DNA of 64,000 nucleotides from assembly GCA_029762595.1 (NCBI GenBank), contig JARVGJ010000003.1, positions 94,765 to 158,764 of the forward strand, read 5' to 3'. Positions within the stretch are counted from its first letter, which is position 1. Each line of letters opens with the position of its first letter. This document shows positions 27,789-36,965 of this stretch, in pieces. The stretch is from Methanolobus sp. GTDB taxonomy: Archaea; Halobacteriota; Methanosarcinia; Methanosarcinales; Methanosarcinaceae. Position numbers and translations under genes: made by a program. Under the pieces are notes generated by a model. The model made no database searches and was not told the DNA's origin. It was given only the letters and a program-made list of their open reading frames with translations.

Positions 27789-28259
27789 TCACTTATTCTT
27801 CCTGCCCTTTTTCTTCTTCTCTTCATCCTTCTTGAAAACAGAGCCAAGGTGCAATGCGTAAGTGCCATCCTCTTTAATGGCCATGACAAGTTCCTTGCGG
27901 TCAAGCAGGGAATCAAGGTTAAGTTCATATGAACCCGGGCCAAGGATACGGACAGACTCCACCCTTTCACCATCCTCTTCAGTTACACTGGGCTCCTTCT
28001 TTTTTACCCCCAGTATATCATCGATCTCCCTTATGATAGTCTCAGACGTCTTATCGGGCTGGCTTGCAGAAGACGTTTCATCAATGATGACGTGCCCTTC
28101 ATCCACTTCAGTTCCCTGGTCCTTTTCCCCGGCGGGCGTCTCAAGCTCCTCATCCTTTACATAAAGGAACTTGTTCCAGCCACATTTAGGGCATCCGCTA
28201 AGTATTACTGAAGCACCGTCTACAAAGATAGATTCGCATCTTGTACACTTATGAGGCAT
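27789..28259 (-). CDS. Zinc-ribbon protein, COG3364 type
   Basis: A 156-residue archaeal protein. The N-terminal zinc ribbon MPHKCTRCESIF...SGCPKCGWNKF holds two Cys pairs. An acidic, probably disordered linker (residues 38-95) leads to a C-terminal domain with VRILGPGSYELNLDSLLDRKELVMA, then a lysine-rich tail KKKKGRKNK. It is a conserved family in methanogens; a nucleic-acid-binding role is suggested by the ribbon and basic tail but not shown. Confidence 0.8.
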   Translation of the reverse strand: MPHKCTRCESIFVDGASVILSGCPKCGWNKFLYVKDEELETPAGEKDQGTEVDEGHVIIDETSSASQPDKTSETIIREIDDILGVKKKEPSVTEEDGERVESVRILGPGSYELNLDSLLDRKELVMAIKEDGTYALHLGSVFKKDEEKKKKGRKNK

Positions 28260-28378
28260 TGATCCACCGACTTAAATAAGTACCATGATATATTAAAACA
28301 CTTGCGATTAGCCTGCAACAGGTAGCAGGCCCATCACTCTTCATTAATTCACTTTTCATTAATTCACTCTTGAGAGAT

Positions 28379-29242
28379 TCACTCATCAACATATTTATGG
28401 ATAAGAGGAGCTAGCTTTCTTTTGGCCTCATAGGATATCATTGAAGGAACCGTGGCAATAGCACCCATCAGGGCATCCTTGCACATACAATGCTGCTCAG
28501 GCTCGAGTCTGTCAAGTGTAGCCATTATAATATCCTTTACAGCTGCCTCGTTCTTCATAGCATTCTCGATCACGACCTCAATTGTCACATCCTCATCGTG
28601 CCATACATCATAATCTGTTACCGTAGCGATCATGGAATAGCAGATCTCAGCCTCCCTGGCAAGTCTTGCCTCCGGGATGGCAGTCATGCCGATTATATCG
28701 AAACCAAGTGCCTGATATACCCTGGATTCTGCCCTTGTGGAGAACTGGGGACCTTCCATACAGAGATAAGTTCCACCTACCCTGACATTATAATCTTTTG
28801 ACCTGGCAACATCCACGATAGTATTTGAGGTCTGCGGACAGAAAGGATCGGCAAAACCCATGTGTACTACAATACCATCCTCAAAGAAAGTTGATGGCCG
28901 GGATTTAGTATGATCGAATATCTGGTTGGGGATAACTATATCCAGCGGTTTGAACTCTTCCTTCAGGCTTCCGACTGCAGATGCGGCGATTATCCGTTTC
29001 ACACCAAGTTTCTTGAGTGCGAATATATTGGCCCGGGAATTGAGTTTTGAAGGGGATATCCTGTGTCCCACACCATGCCTTGGAAGAAAGCAGACTGTCT
29101 TATCCCCGTGATCACCTATTGTTATGGAATCGGAAGGTTTTCCAAAAGGCGTGTCCACATCTATGGTCCTTACATTGTCCAGCAGATTTGCATCATATAT
29201 GCCACTTCCGCCGATTATCGCAATATCAGCTTTTCCATTCAT
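28379..29242 (-). CDS. mtnP: S-methyl-5'-thioadenosine / thioinosine phosphorylase
   Basis: Phosphorolyses the thionucleoside left by polyamine or radical SAM chemistry to a free base and methylthioribose 1-phosphate. The PNP/MTAP family signature is clear: IIGGSGIYD at the N-terminus, FLPRHGVGHRISPSKLNSRANI, YLCMEGPQFSTRAES, and IGMTAIPEARLAREAEI. Archaeal relatives such as MJ0060 prefer methylthioinosine; the adjacent purine phosphoribosyltransferase would then salvage hypoxanthine, so MTI phosphorylase is likely (inference). The ATG at 29242 gives 287 residues; the longer N-terminus looks spurious. Directly downstream of the PRTase gene. Confidence 0.9.
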   Translation of the reverse strand: MNGKADIAIIGGSGIYDANLLDNVRTIDVDTPFGKPSDSITIGDHGDKTVCFLPRHGVGHRISPSKLNSRANIFALKKLGVKRIIAASAVGSLKEEFKPLDIVIPNQIFDHTKSRPSTFFEDGIVVHMGFADPFCPQTSNTIVDVARSKDYNVRVGGTYLCMEGPQFSTRAESRVYQALGFDIIGMTAIPEARLAREAEICYSMIATVTDYDVWHDEDVTIEVVIENAMKNEAAVKDIIMATLDRLEPEQHCMCKDALMGAIATVPSMISYEAKRKLAPLIHKYVDE

Positions 29243-29264
29243 AATAAAATAACCACCACTGAAC

Positions 29265-29963
29265 TTACACAAGCTTCCAGTACTGTTTCCCATCCTCACT
29301 TACAGAGCTTACCGTACCCCTGCGATGCATTTCTTCAAGCACCTCAGGAAGTCTGCCAGGCTGGGCTATTTCAAATGCAAAAGAATCCAGGGAATGGTAC
29401 ATGTAGAGACCATGCCTGATCGCAGGGATATCCCACATGCTCCTGTCCTCTTTTTTCATGAGAGTAGATATGAGATCGGACATATCTTCGATAAAATTCC
29501 ATGGGAATACGACCCATGCCCACTCCTCAAGACGTTCACCACAATAATCAGGATCATGTTCGGAGGAATCAAGGTACTGGAGGGTTGCGGTCCTGACCTC
29601 TTTCGGGTTCTGCTGTTTTACATATTCAATGGAGCGGAGCAGGCTCTTTCCAGTGTCAGCTATGTCATCTACCAGAAGTATGTTCTTGCCGGCAACAGCA
29701 TTGTCAGCAAGCGGATATCTTATCATTGGTTCATCGCCTGCAAGCGCCGTACCAAGGTAATGCTCGACCTTCAGGCTTGTGAGGTCATCAAGTCCCAGGA
29801 AATCACAAAGTACGCGACCTGCAAACCAGCCACCTCTTGCAAGGGCAATTATCATGTCAGGTTCATAGCCTGAAGCTTTTATCTCATTTGCAACTTCCCT
29901 GCAAAGATCGTAGATATAATCCCAGTTCGTAACAACACATTTGAATTTATCAGGTAAGACCAT
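29265..29963 (-). CDS. Purine phosphoribosyltransferase, COG2236 type
   Basis: A type I phosphoribosyltransferase of 232 residues. The PRPP-binding loop ILLVDDIADTGKSL lies near residue 95, and MIIALARGGWFAGRVLCDFLG near 40 is the pyrophosphate loop region. An extra 80-residue C-terminal part (from WVVFPWNFIED) resembles a helical winged domain. Likely converts hypoxanthine or guanine with PRPP to the nucleotide. It is followed 22 bases later by mtnP, forming a salvage operon. Exact base specificity cannot be read. Confidence 0.85.
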   Translation of the reverse strand: MVLPDKFKCVVTNWDYIYDLCREVANEIKASGYEPDMIIALARGGWFAGRVLCDFLGLDDLTSLKVEHYLGTALAGDEPMIRYPLADNAVAGKNILLVDDIADTGKSLLRSIEYVKQQNPKEVRTATLQYLDSSEHDPDYCGERLEEWAWVVFPWNFIEDMSDLISTLMKKEDRSMWDIPAIRHGLYMYHSLDSFAFEIAQPGRLPEVLEEMHRRGTVSSVSEDGKQYWKLV

Positions 29964-30147
29964 TTATTATTCTCTCCGAGCCATTATATTTACACTGATT
30001 ATTTAACCAGATAAAAGATATATTTTTGCTATAAATAATATCCCAGCCCATATCCACCCAAGCCGAATACCAGACCATACGCAAACTATATCTGCAATGA
30101 AAACGTTGATGGGGGAGTACCCTTCCAAAACCAACAACAATCTCCAA

Positions 30148-30222
30148 AGCGGGGTGGGGTAGCCAGGAGATCCCGACGGGCTCATAACCCGTAGACCGAT
30201 GGTTCGAATCCATCCCCCGCTA
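30148..30222 (+). tRNA. Initiator tRNA-Met (CAT)
   Basis: A 75-base cloverleaf with acceptor AGCGGGG/CCCCGCT, discriminator A, and anticodon loop CTCATAA. The A1-U72 pair and three G-C pairs (GGG/CCC) next to the anticodon loop are hallmarks of the archaeal initiator. No CCA is encoded, and no intron is seen. Confidence 0.95.
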
Positions 30223-30507
30223 CTTTTCTTCTACTTTTACACAATAAAGCTATAAACTTTACGAAAGTGTTTTTGGTCATTTTTTCAAATACTGATGGTT
30301 AATACTGTTTTGCAAAGGATTTGCGACACATTCCTTACTAGCACCTTGGCTATGGCAATATGAATATGAAAATCATCATATAGGTCGGTAAACAGAACCT
30401 GTTTTAATATTCAAAACTGTAAAATAACTAAAGCTTTCACAACAGAATTAAATATGAACTGCCCGTTTAATAGAACAAAATAGAGAAATTAACAGGATGA
30501 TCCTTAA
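30223..30507. other. Spacer between tRNA-iMet and srp54
   Basis: 285 bases. A T-rich stretch right after the tRNA (CTTTTCTTCTACTTTTAC) probably ends the tRNA transcript. The AT-rich rest should hold the srp54 promoter; no ORF is seen. Confidence 0.4.
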
Positions 30508-31827
30508 ATGGTAATGGATAAACTCGGGAATTCCCTGCAGGAAGCCCTGAAAAAGCTGGTGAAATCGGGGCGAATAGATGAGCGGACCGTAAATGAAGTG
30601 GTCAAGGATATCCAGCGGGCTTTGCTCCAGTCAGACGTGAACGTCAAGCTGGTAATGCAGATGTCGCAGCATATCAAGGAACGTGCACTCAAAGAAGACG
30701 TCCCTTCCGGAATGAGCCCCAGGGAACACATAATAAGGATAGTGTACCAGGAGCTTATCAATATAATAGGGAAGAGTACCGACATTCCCCTCAAGCCCCA
30801 GACCATAATGATGATAGGTCTGCAGGGTAGCGGTAAGACGACAACGACATCAAAGCTTGCACGCTACTTCCAGAGGAAAGGGCTTAAACCTGCTGTTATT
30901 TGTGCCGATACTTTCAGGCCCGGAGCATACCAGCAACTCAAGACGCTCTGTACCAGACTCAACGTTGCATTCTATGGAGAAGAGGGCAATCCGGATGCTG
31001 TTGGAATTGTAGAAAGAGGCCTGAAAGAGCTTCAAAAACATGACGTACTGATCGTAGATACTGCTGGAAGACACTCACTTGAGAGTGACCTTATAAAGGA
31101 AATGGAAGACATACACGCTGTGGCCAGGCCGGACTATAAACTGCTTGTACTTGATGGCGCCATCGGACAGCAGGCCAGTGAACAGGCAAAGGCCTTCAAT
31201 GATTCCATCGGGATATCCGGAGTGGTTATCTCCAAGCTTGACGGTACAGCAAAAGGAGGTGGTGCACTCTCTGCAGTATCCGAGACTAACTCATCCATAG
31301 CGTTCATTGGTGTGGGCGAGACACCCGATGACCTTGAAAGGTTCGAACCTGACAGGTTCATTTCACGTCTTCTGGGAATGGGCGACATCAAAAGCCTTAT
31401 TGAGAAAGCAGAGGAAGCTCTTGGCGAAGAGGACTTTGACATGGAAGCAATGCTTCGCGGCAGATTCACTCTCAAGGACATGTACAAGCAGCTTGAAAGC
31501 CTCAATAAGATGGGACCCATGAAACAGATAATGCAGATGCTCCCACTTGGCGGACTCGGTGCCAAGATACCTGAAGATGCATATCAGGTGACCGGAGATA
31601 AGCTTGGGAAATATCGGGTGCTTATGGATTCCATGACCGAAGAAGAGATGACAAATCCCAGAATAATAGGAAGTGCCCGCATCAAGAGAATTGCCAGAGG
31701 TTCCGGCTGCAATCCCGAGGATGTCAGGGAACTCCTGAAATACCACAAGATGATGCAGACAGCCATGAAAGGTTTCCGTGGCGGCAAGTTCAATATGCAG
31801 AAAATGATGAAGAAAATGGGAATGTGA
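30508..31827 (+). CDS. srp54: Signal recognition particle GTPase SRP54
   Basis: Binds signal sequences and 7S RNA and docks with FtsY for membrane targeting. At 439 residues it has N (1-95), G and M domains. The G1 motif [18 protein letters not shown] lies near residue 104, DTAGRH near 189, and [14 protein letters not shown] near 244 (G4/G5 region). The methionine-rich M domain ends with [11 protein letters not shown] second in-frame ATG two codons in is possible. Converges with guaAA. Confidence 0.97.
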   Translation: MVMDKLGNSLQEALKKLVKSGRIDERTVNEVVKDIQRALLQSDVNVKLVMQMSQHIKERALKEDVPSGMSPREHIIRIVYQELINIIGKSTDIPLKPQTIMMIGLQGSGKTTTTSKLARYFQRKGLKPAVICADTFRPGAYQQLKTLCTRLNVAFYGEEGNPDAVGIVERGLKELQKHDVLIVDTAGRHSLESDLIKEMEDIHAVARPDYKLLVLDGAIGQQASEQAKAFNDSIGISGVVISKLDGTAKGGGALSAVSETNSSIAFIGVGETPDDLERFEPDRFISRLLGMGDIKSLIEKAEEALGEEDFDMEAMLRGRFTLKDMYKQLESLNKMGPMKQIMQMLPLGGLGAKIPEDAYQVTGDKLGKYRVLMDSMTEEEMTNPRIIGSARIKRIARGSGCNPEDVRELLKYHKMMQTAMKGFRGGKFNMQKMMKKMGM

Positions 31828-31829
31828 GA

Positions 31830-32399
31830 TCAATAGTTCTCACATATCTCAAAAAAATTCATCAGCAACTGTTCTCCTTTTTCCGTATGTGCAACTTCTG
31901 GGTGCCATTGCACACCAAAGATAGGCCTTTCCACATGCCTCATTGCCTCATATTCACATACCGCAGACCTCGCAAGCTGTATAAAATCTCCAGGAAGTCT
32001 TACAACTTCATCTGCATGTGAAGCCCACACAGATATTTTGGGGCCCAGACCCTTAAGGAGTTCGTCCTCTTCGACTATTTGGACCTCAATATCTGCATAG
32101 CCACCTGATGTGCCCGGCGCTACTTCCCCACCAAAGGTCTTTGCAATGACCTGGTGACCCAGGCAGATGCCAAGCATCGGAAGGTCGATACTTTCCACGT
32201 ATTCAGAACATAGCCCTGCCCTGTCCATTGCAGGGCCCCCACTGAATATAAGGCCGTCAGGCTCCTCTTCAAGGATATCATCAACAGGTGTTGTGTTGGC
32301 AACTATCCTTGTTTCCATGTCAAGGTCCCTTACTGTACGATGGATAAGATGGCAAAACTGCCCATAATTGTTGATAACAAGAAGTTTCAATTCTCTCAT
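31830..32399 (-). CDS. guaAA: GMP synthetase subunit A (glutaminase)
   Basis: Class I glutamine amidotransferase that feeds ammonia to GMP synthetase subunit B. The 189 residues show the oxyanion strand SGGP, the catalytic cysteine in LGICLGHQ near residue 82, and the His-Glu pair in QWHPEV near 168. Start [12 protein letters not shown] is typical. It lies 20 kb from subunit B on the same strand and converges with srp54, separated by only two bases. Confidence 0.95.
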   Translation of the reverse strand: MRELKLLVINNYGQFCHLIHRTVRDLDMETRIVANTTPVDDILEEEPDGLIFSGGPAMDRAGLCSEYVESIDLPMLGICLGHQVIAKTFGGEVAPGTSGGYADIEVQIVEEDELLKGLGPKISVWASHADEVVRLPGDFIQLARSAVCEYEAMRHVERPIFGVQWHPEVAHTEKGEQLLMNFFEICENY

Positions 32400-32712
32400 G
32401 CTCGGTTCCCGAATTATATTGTATATTTTGATTTAGGTTTTCATTAATTGAAAATAATGCCAATGTGATATTGACATTATATTAGTATCCTTATAAGAAA
32501 TACCAATATAAGAGAGTTTCATAACCATAAAGGATTTTCCTGGAATGTCCTGAAGACATGCCGCACAAATACTGAACAAAATCCCCCCTATGAAAAGTGA
32601 TGAATAATGTTAAATAAAATTACCAAGTAAACGAAATATAGAAGTAGCTGACAACATAAGAGCAAATTGCTTATAAGCCCGGAAAGTAAATTCTCACTTT
32701 GTTGCCACAGCA
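32400..32712. promoter_or_regulatory. Divergent spacer guaAA / KaiC-like gene
   Basis: 313 AT-rich bases. CTTATAAG-like elements at about 32489-32496 (TTATAAG) and 32670-32677 (CTTATAAG) could be TATA boxes, the second correctly spaced for a short-leader KaiC-like transcript. No gene or strong hairpin is seen. Confidence 0.45.
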
Positions 32713-34101
32713 ATGCTTAGGCGAGGTAGCACATTGGAAACCAGATCAACAGGAATACCAGGCTTTGATGAGATATTAGGAGGAGGCATGATCGTCCCTT
32801 CCACAATACTGATAGCAGGCAACCCGGGTAGCGGAAGGACCACAATGGGCATCCAAAGCTTATGTGAGGCGGCAAAAAGTGGGGAGAAGGTCCTGTACAT
32901 ATGCATTACTACAAAGTCTGAAAGTTCTGTGAGGGAAAATCTCGCAAGCTATGATTTTTATGAGGAAGCACTGAATATACATACATTCAGCATTAGTTCA
33001 GTAGAAAGGGATCCGCTTACAATGCTCGTGGAACTTGGCAATTATGTAGCATCCTTCAAGCCGGACAGGATACTTATAGATCCTGTCACACCCATAGGAT
33101 TCGTTTTTGCCGAAGCTGAGAGAAGAAGGTTCATGTATTCACTCCATGCAGCAATAGGTGAGTGGAATGCCATTGTATACCTTACAGGAACCATGTCACA
33201 GGACGAAGTATGCCGTTCGGTGATCAGCGATATGGTCGACGGAATAGTTTACCTATCCCAGGATATACAAAGAAGAGGAAACCAGCGCATAATCAAGATC
33301 ATGAAAATGAACCGTCCTGATTATCTTGAAGGTGAGCATACATTTGATATTTCAAATAAAGGAGTTATTATCTATCCCCGAACGACTTCAAAGGACACAG
33401 AAGAACCAGCAGTAATAGAAAGAATAGACGTGGGAATAAAAGGGTTTGAGGAATTGAGTAGGGGCGGACTGTTCAAACACTCATCTACATTGATAGCAGG
33501 GAACACAGGCACGGGCAAAACATTATTCGGACTTCATTTCATTATCCATGGAGCCCTCAATGGTGAGCCAGGAGTTATAAGCAGCTTTGAGGACAGTCCT
33601 GCTGAACTACGCCGCTATGCTGCAAGTGTTGGCCTTGGACTTGAAGAGCTGGAACAACAAGGGATGATAAAGACAATATATACCCCTTCTTCAGAAATCA
33701 ATGCTGGAAGGCATGCAAATGAGCTTCAGGAAAGCATGGAAGAGATAGGGGCAAAAAGAGTACTGCTGGATGATATATCAGGATTTGATTATGCATTTGG
33801 TGACGCGGTAGCGAAAAAAGAGCACATGGCCAGTTTGATAAGGCTTTTCAAGAAAATGGGAGCTACATCAATACTGATAAGCGGAAGCGGAACAGCTACC
33901 AGCAATGTGCTTACATCCGAAATACCATTATCCCCACAGGCGGATGTATTGATAGTTCTCAAGAATGTGGAAATGGACAACACTATTAAAAAGACCATGT
34001 CAATCCTGAAGATGCATGGCAGTGACCATGAAAAGCGCCTTGTGGCATATAACATTGATTCTGAAGGTATACATATTAGTGATTTACTGATGGGTACATG
34101 A
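32713..34101 (+). CDS. Double RecA-fold ATPase, KaiC/RadA-like (RAD55)
   Basis: A 462-residue protein with two KaiC-type domains (about 10-222 and 235-455), each opening with a G-x-P/K-G-F-D/E-E-L motif. The second Walker A GNTGTGKT (263-270) is intact with Walker B LLDDIS. The first reads GNPGSGRT, with Arg42 where the phosphate-binding Lys should be; Walker B-like RILIDPV is kept. It may therefore bind but not hydrolyse ATP in domain 1. No kaiB, histidine kinase or receiver gene lies nearby. Such archaeal proteins are linked to signalling or motility, not to a clock. Role unknown. Confidence 0.82.
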   Translation: MLRRGSTLETRSTGIPGFDEILGGGMIVPSTILIAGNPGSGRTTMGIQSLCEAAKSGEKVLYICITTKSESSVRENLASYDFYEEALNIHTFSISSVERDPLTMLVELGNYVASFKPDRILIDPVTPIGFVFAEAERRRFMYSLHAAIGEWNAIVYLTGTMSQDEVCRSVISDMVDGIVYLSQDIQRRGNQRIIKIMKMNRPDYLEGEHTFDISNKGVIIYPRTTSKDTEEPAVIERIDVGIKGFEELSRGGLFKHSSTLIAGNTGTGKTLFGLHFIIHGALNGEPGVISSFEDSPAELRRYAASVGLGLEELEQQGMIKTIYTPSSEINAGRHANELQESMEEIGAKRVLLDDISGFDYAFGDAVAKKEHMASLIRLFKKMGATSILISGSGTATSNVLTSEIPLSPQADVLIVLKNVEMDNTIKKTMSILKMHGSDHEKRLVAYNIDSEGIHISDLLMGT

Positions 34102-34143
34102 CTATATTTATACTATTTTACGCAATCATGCCCCATAAAAACC

Positions 34144-34182
34144 TTTAAATACCAAAGCGTGTTACTATGTCACATAGTAACA
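34144..34182 (+). promoter_or_regulatory. Aromatic operon promoter with palindromic operator
   Basis: TATA-like TTTAAATA lies at 34144-34151. A perfect palindrome, TGTTACTATG-N3-CATAGTAACA, lies at 34160-34182 and would cover the expected start of transcription. No T tract follows, so it is not a terminator. A repressor operator is inferred. Confidence 0.65.
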
Positions 34183-34268
34183 TGGTTTGTTCCTGAGGCA
34201 CTGAAGTAATACAGAGCCCTAGAAGCCATACATATCAATCTGTACAAACATACAATGGAGATACATAC

Positions 34269-35066
34269 ATGACAGAAATCGGTAAAAAGATCCGCATAGA
34301 AAGGATAATGCACAGAGACAGCAGGAACATCGTAATAATACCTATGGACCATGGTATATCTGATGGCCCCATAAAAGGCCTGATAAATGTAGCAGATTCC
34401 ATAAACAAGGTTGCTGATGGCGGGGCTGACGCGGTGCTCATGCAAAAGGGAATCGTCACCCATGGACACAGAGGATATGGACATGATGTGGGACTGATAG
34501 TCCACATGAGTGCATCCACATCCCTTGGACCAGATCCCAATAACAAGGTCCAGGTATGTTCTGTGGAAGAAGTCATGAAAATGGGTGCTGATGCAGTGTC
34601 AATACATGTGAATGTAGGGTCTGAGACCGAGGCGGACCAGTTGCAGAAACTTGGAAGTGTAGCCGAAGAGTGCAATTACTGGGGAATGCCACTTCTTGCA
34701 ATGATGTACCCGAGGGGCAAGGACATAATCAATCCACATGACCCGGAGCTTGTAGCACACGTTGCAAGAGTTGGTGCTGAGCTTGGGGCTGATGTTGTAA
34801 AGACTCTTTACACAGGCAACCCGGATACTTTCAGGGATGTTGTGCTGGGATGCCCTGTGCCTGTTGTAGTTGCGGGAGGACCAAAGACAAATACTGATAA
34901 AGAATTCCTTGAAATGATCCAGGGGTCCATGGAAGGGGGAGCCAGAGGTGTTGCTATCGGAAGGAATGTGTTCCAGCACGAGAACCCTACAAAAATTACA
35001 AAAGCCATAACATCGATAGTGCACCATAAAAGTTCAGTAGAAGAAGCGCTGGAAATGCTGAAATAA
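34269..35066 (+). CDS. 2-amino-3,7-dideoxy-D-threo-hept-6-ulosonate synthase
   Basis: ADH synthase (AroA', MJ0400 type), a class I aldolase that joins aspartate semialdehyde to a deoxyketohexose phosphate and begins the DAHP-free shikimate route of methanogens. The 265-residue TIM barrel shows [16 protein letters not shown] at the start, [27 protein letters not shown], the Schiff-base lysine region [11 protein letters not shown], and the phosphate loop VVVAGGPKT. It leads a five-gene operon with DHQ synthase II, aroD, aroE and tyrA. A paralog of the same length lies at 43959. Confidence 0.94.
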   Translation: MTEIGKKIRIERIMHRDSRNIVIIPMDHGISDGPIKGLINVADSINKVADGGADAVLMQKGIVTHGHRGYGHDVGLIVHMSASTSLGPDPNNKVQVCSVEEVMKMGADAVSIHVNVGSETEADQLQKLGSVAEECNYWGMPLLAMMYPRGKDIINPHDPELVAHVARVGAELGADVVKTLYTGNPDTFRDVVLGCPVPVVVAGGPKTNTDKEFLEMIQGSMEGGARGVAIGRNVFQHENPTKITKAITSIVHHKSSVEEALEMLK

Positions 35067-35100
35067 CACCATATCGTTTTACGCTTGCGGACGTGCTGAT

Positions 35101-36243
35101 ATGAAAAATAAGATGATCTGGATAAAAGCCGATGAAGGCAGCTGGGAAGAACGCAAGACTGTGATCACCACCGGAATGGAATCTGGTGTGGATGCCGTAC
35201 TTGTCAACGCTGCAGATGTTGAGAAAGTGAAGGAACTTGGAAGTGTGAAAGTTGCCGCCTTTGCAGCAGGGCAGGTAGAAGGGGCAGACATAATCGTTGT
35301 GGGAAAAGGAGGAGAAGGAGATGGAACCAAGCCATTGCCTCCTGATTATAGCGGATCCCTTGATGTTACAACAGCCCTGCGCCTGAAAGATATGGGGCTT
35401 AAAGTAGCAGCTTATGTGATAATAAGGAATAAGGATTATGAGAACTTTGCAGCCGAGATGGGAAGTATCTGTGATTACCTTATAACCATAGGCACGGACT
35501 GGCAGATCATTCCTCTGGAGAACCTAATTGCAGGACTACAGAAAAAGGATGTTAAACTCATATCAGGAGTTAAGAGTGCAGAAGAGACAAAACTTGCCTT
35601 TGAGACAATGGAACATGGTACAGACGGGGTTCTGCTTGACACAAAAGACCTGAGCCAGATCAAAAAAACAGCTGAAATTGCTGAAAGTGCAGGTGTCATA
35701 AACCTGCAGATGCAGACAGCTGTTGTCACAAGAGTGGAATCTGTGGGTATGGGAGACAGGGTATGTGTGGACACCTGCAATCTTATGGTCAGGGGAGAAG
35801 GCATGCTTGTAGGTTCACAGGCAAACGGTATGTTCCTGGTGCATTCCGAATCAGAGGAAAGTCCGTATGTCGCATCCAGACCGTTCAGGGTCAATGCAGG
35901 TGCTGTACATGCTTACATAAAGGTTGGAGAAAAGACCCGCTACCTTTCAGAGCTTAAAGCCGGCGATGAGGTAACCATAGTGGATGGTGAAGGGAAGCAG
36001 AGAACAGGAGTCGTCGGCAGGGTAAAGATAGAAAGGAGACCCCTTCTTCTGGTGGAAGCAGACCTTAAAGGAAAGATAGTAAAGAACATACTCCAGAACG
36101 CAGAGACCATAAAGCTCGTTACCGCAGATAAAGAGCCTGTATCGGTCACAGAACTAAAGGTTGGGGATGAGATACTGGTCCATTCAGAAGATATCGGCCG
36201 CCACTTCGGGATGAAGATAGAAGAGACCATTATTGAGAAATGA
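35101..36243 (+). CDS. 3-dehydroquinate synthase II
   Basis: AroB' (MJ1249 type), which deaminates and cyclises the ADH product to 3-dehydroquinate using NAD. The 380 residues begin MIWIKADEGSWEERKTVIT. The centre holds LLDTKDLSQIKKTAE and VESVGMGDRVCVDTCNLMVRGEGMLVG, and GSQANGMFLVHSE; these are typical of the family. It follows ADH synthase by 34 bases and overlaps aroD by four. Confidence 0.94.
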   Translation: MKNKMIWIKADEGSWEERKTVITTGMESGVDAVLVNAADVEKVKELGSVKVAAFAAGQVEGADIIVVGKGGEGDGTKPLPPDYSGSLDVTTALRLKDMGLKVAAYVIIRNKDYENFAAEMGSICDYLITIGTDWQIIPLENLIAGLQKKDVKLISGVKSAEETKLAFETMEHGTDGVLLDTKDLSQIKKTAEIAESAGVINLQMQTAVVTRVESVGMGDRVCVDTCNLMVRGEGMLVGSQANGMFLVHSESEESPYVASRPFRVNAGAVHAYIKVGEKTRYLSELKAGDEVTIVDGEGKQRTGVVGRVKIERRPLLLVEADLKGKIVKNILQNAETIKLVTADKEPVSVTELKVGDEILVHSEDIGRHFGMKIEETIIEK

Positions 36244-36965
36244 GTTATGGGGTGCCACAGGTGGTTATGATAGGGAAATTTGACCTTGGTGAAAGACCTG
36301 CAATTGTTGCAGTTATAGACGAGGATCCTGCAGAAAATGCCAAGGCTGCCAAATGGCTGGGTGCTGACGTACTTGAACTGAGACTGGACCTCCTGGATTT
36401 CTCAGGTCTTGAAGAGGCAAAAAAGACAATTGAAAGGATAAAAGTTAACACCGGACTTCCATGTATTGCAACCAATAGAGTACAATCTGATGGTGGGAAG
36501 TGGCAAGGAAGCGAAGATGAAAGAATTGCATTACTTATTGATATAATGCCTTTTGTCGATGCAGTGGATATCGAGCTCAGTGCAGAAGAGGAGTTGCGCC
36601 ACAAGGTCATAGAAGCGGCAAAGGCAAGGAGAGCGACTGTAATAGTTTCTGCTCATGATCTTGACGATACACCATCCCTGGATGACATGAAGAACACACT
36701 TAACAGTGCACACGAGATTGGTGCTGATATCGCAAAACTGGCTGTCATGGCCAGGACAAAACAGGACGTACTCAATGTACTGCAGGCAACCTCTGAGATG
36801 GAAAAACCTGTTTGCACCATTGCGATGGGCCAGATTGGCAAACACAGCCGCATAGTTGCTCCATGTTATGGTTCATGCCTTACATACGGAGCAATAGCCA
36901 GAGCCGTGGCACCCGGACAGATAAAGATACATGAACTTAGGTCAGCCCTGGAGATACTCTTTTGA
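36240..36965 (+). CDS. aroD: 3-dehydroquinate dehydratase, type I
   Basis: Dehydrates 3-dehydroquinate through a Schiff base. The 241-residue barrel shows ELRLDLLDF near residue 42, the catalytic histidine in VSAHDLDDTPS near 139, and the Schiff-base lysine in IAKLAVMA near 165. The C-terminal GSCLTYGAI loop fits. The start at 36240 overlaps the previous stop as ATGA; an internal ATG at 36267 next to AGGTGG would give a start better matched to relatives. Coupled to aroE by a four-base overlap. Confidence 0.94.
   Translation: MSYGVPQVVMIGKFDLGERPAIVAVIDEDPAENAKAAKWLGADVLELRLDLLDFSGLEEAKKTIERIKVNTGLPCIATNRVQSDGGKWQGSEDERIALLIDIMPFVDAVDIELSAEEELRHKVIEAAKARRATVIVSAHDLDDTPSLDDMKNTLNSAHEIGADIAKLAVMARTKQDVLNVLQATSEMEKPVCTIAMGQIGKHSRIVAPCYGSCLTYGAIARAVAPGQIKIHELRSALEILF

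Noticed and set aside
34160..34182. Palindrome considered as terminator of the KaiC-like gene
   Set aside because: No T tract follows, and it sits downstream of a TATA element at the expected start of the next transcript, so an operator is the better reading.
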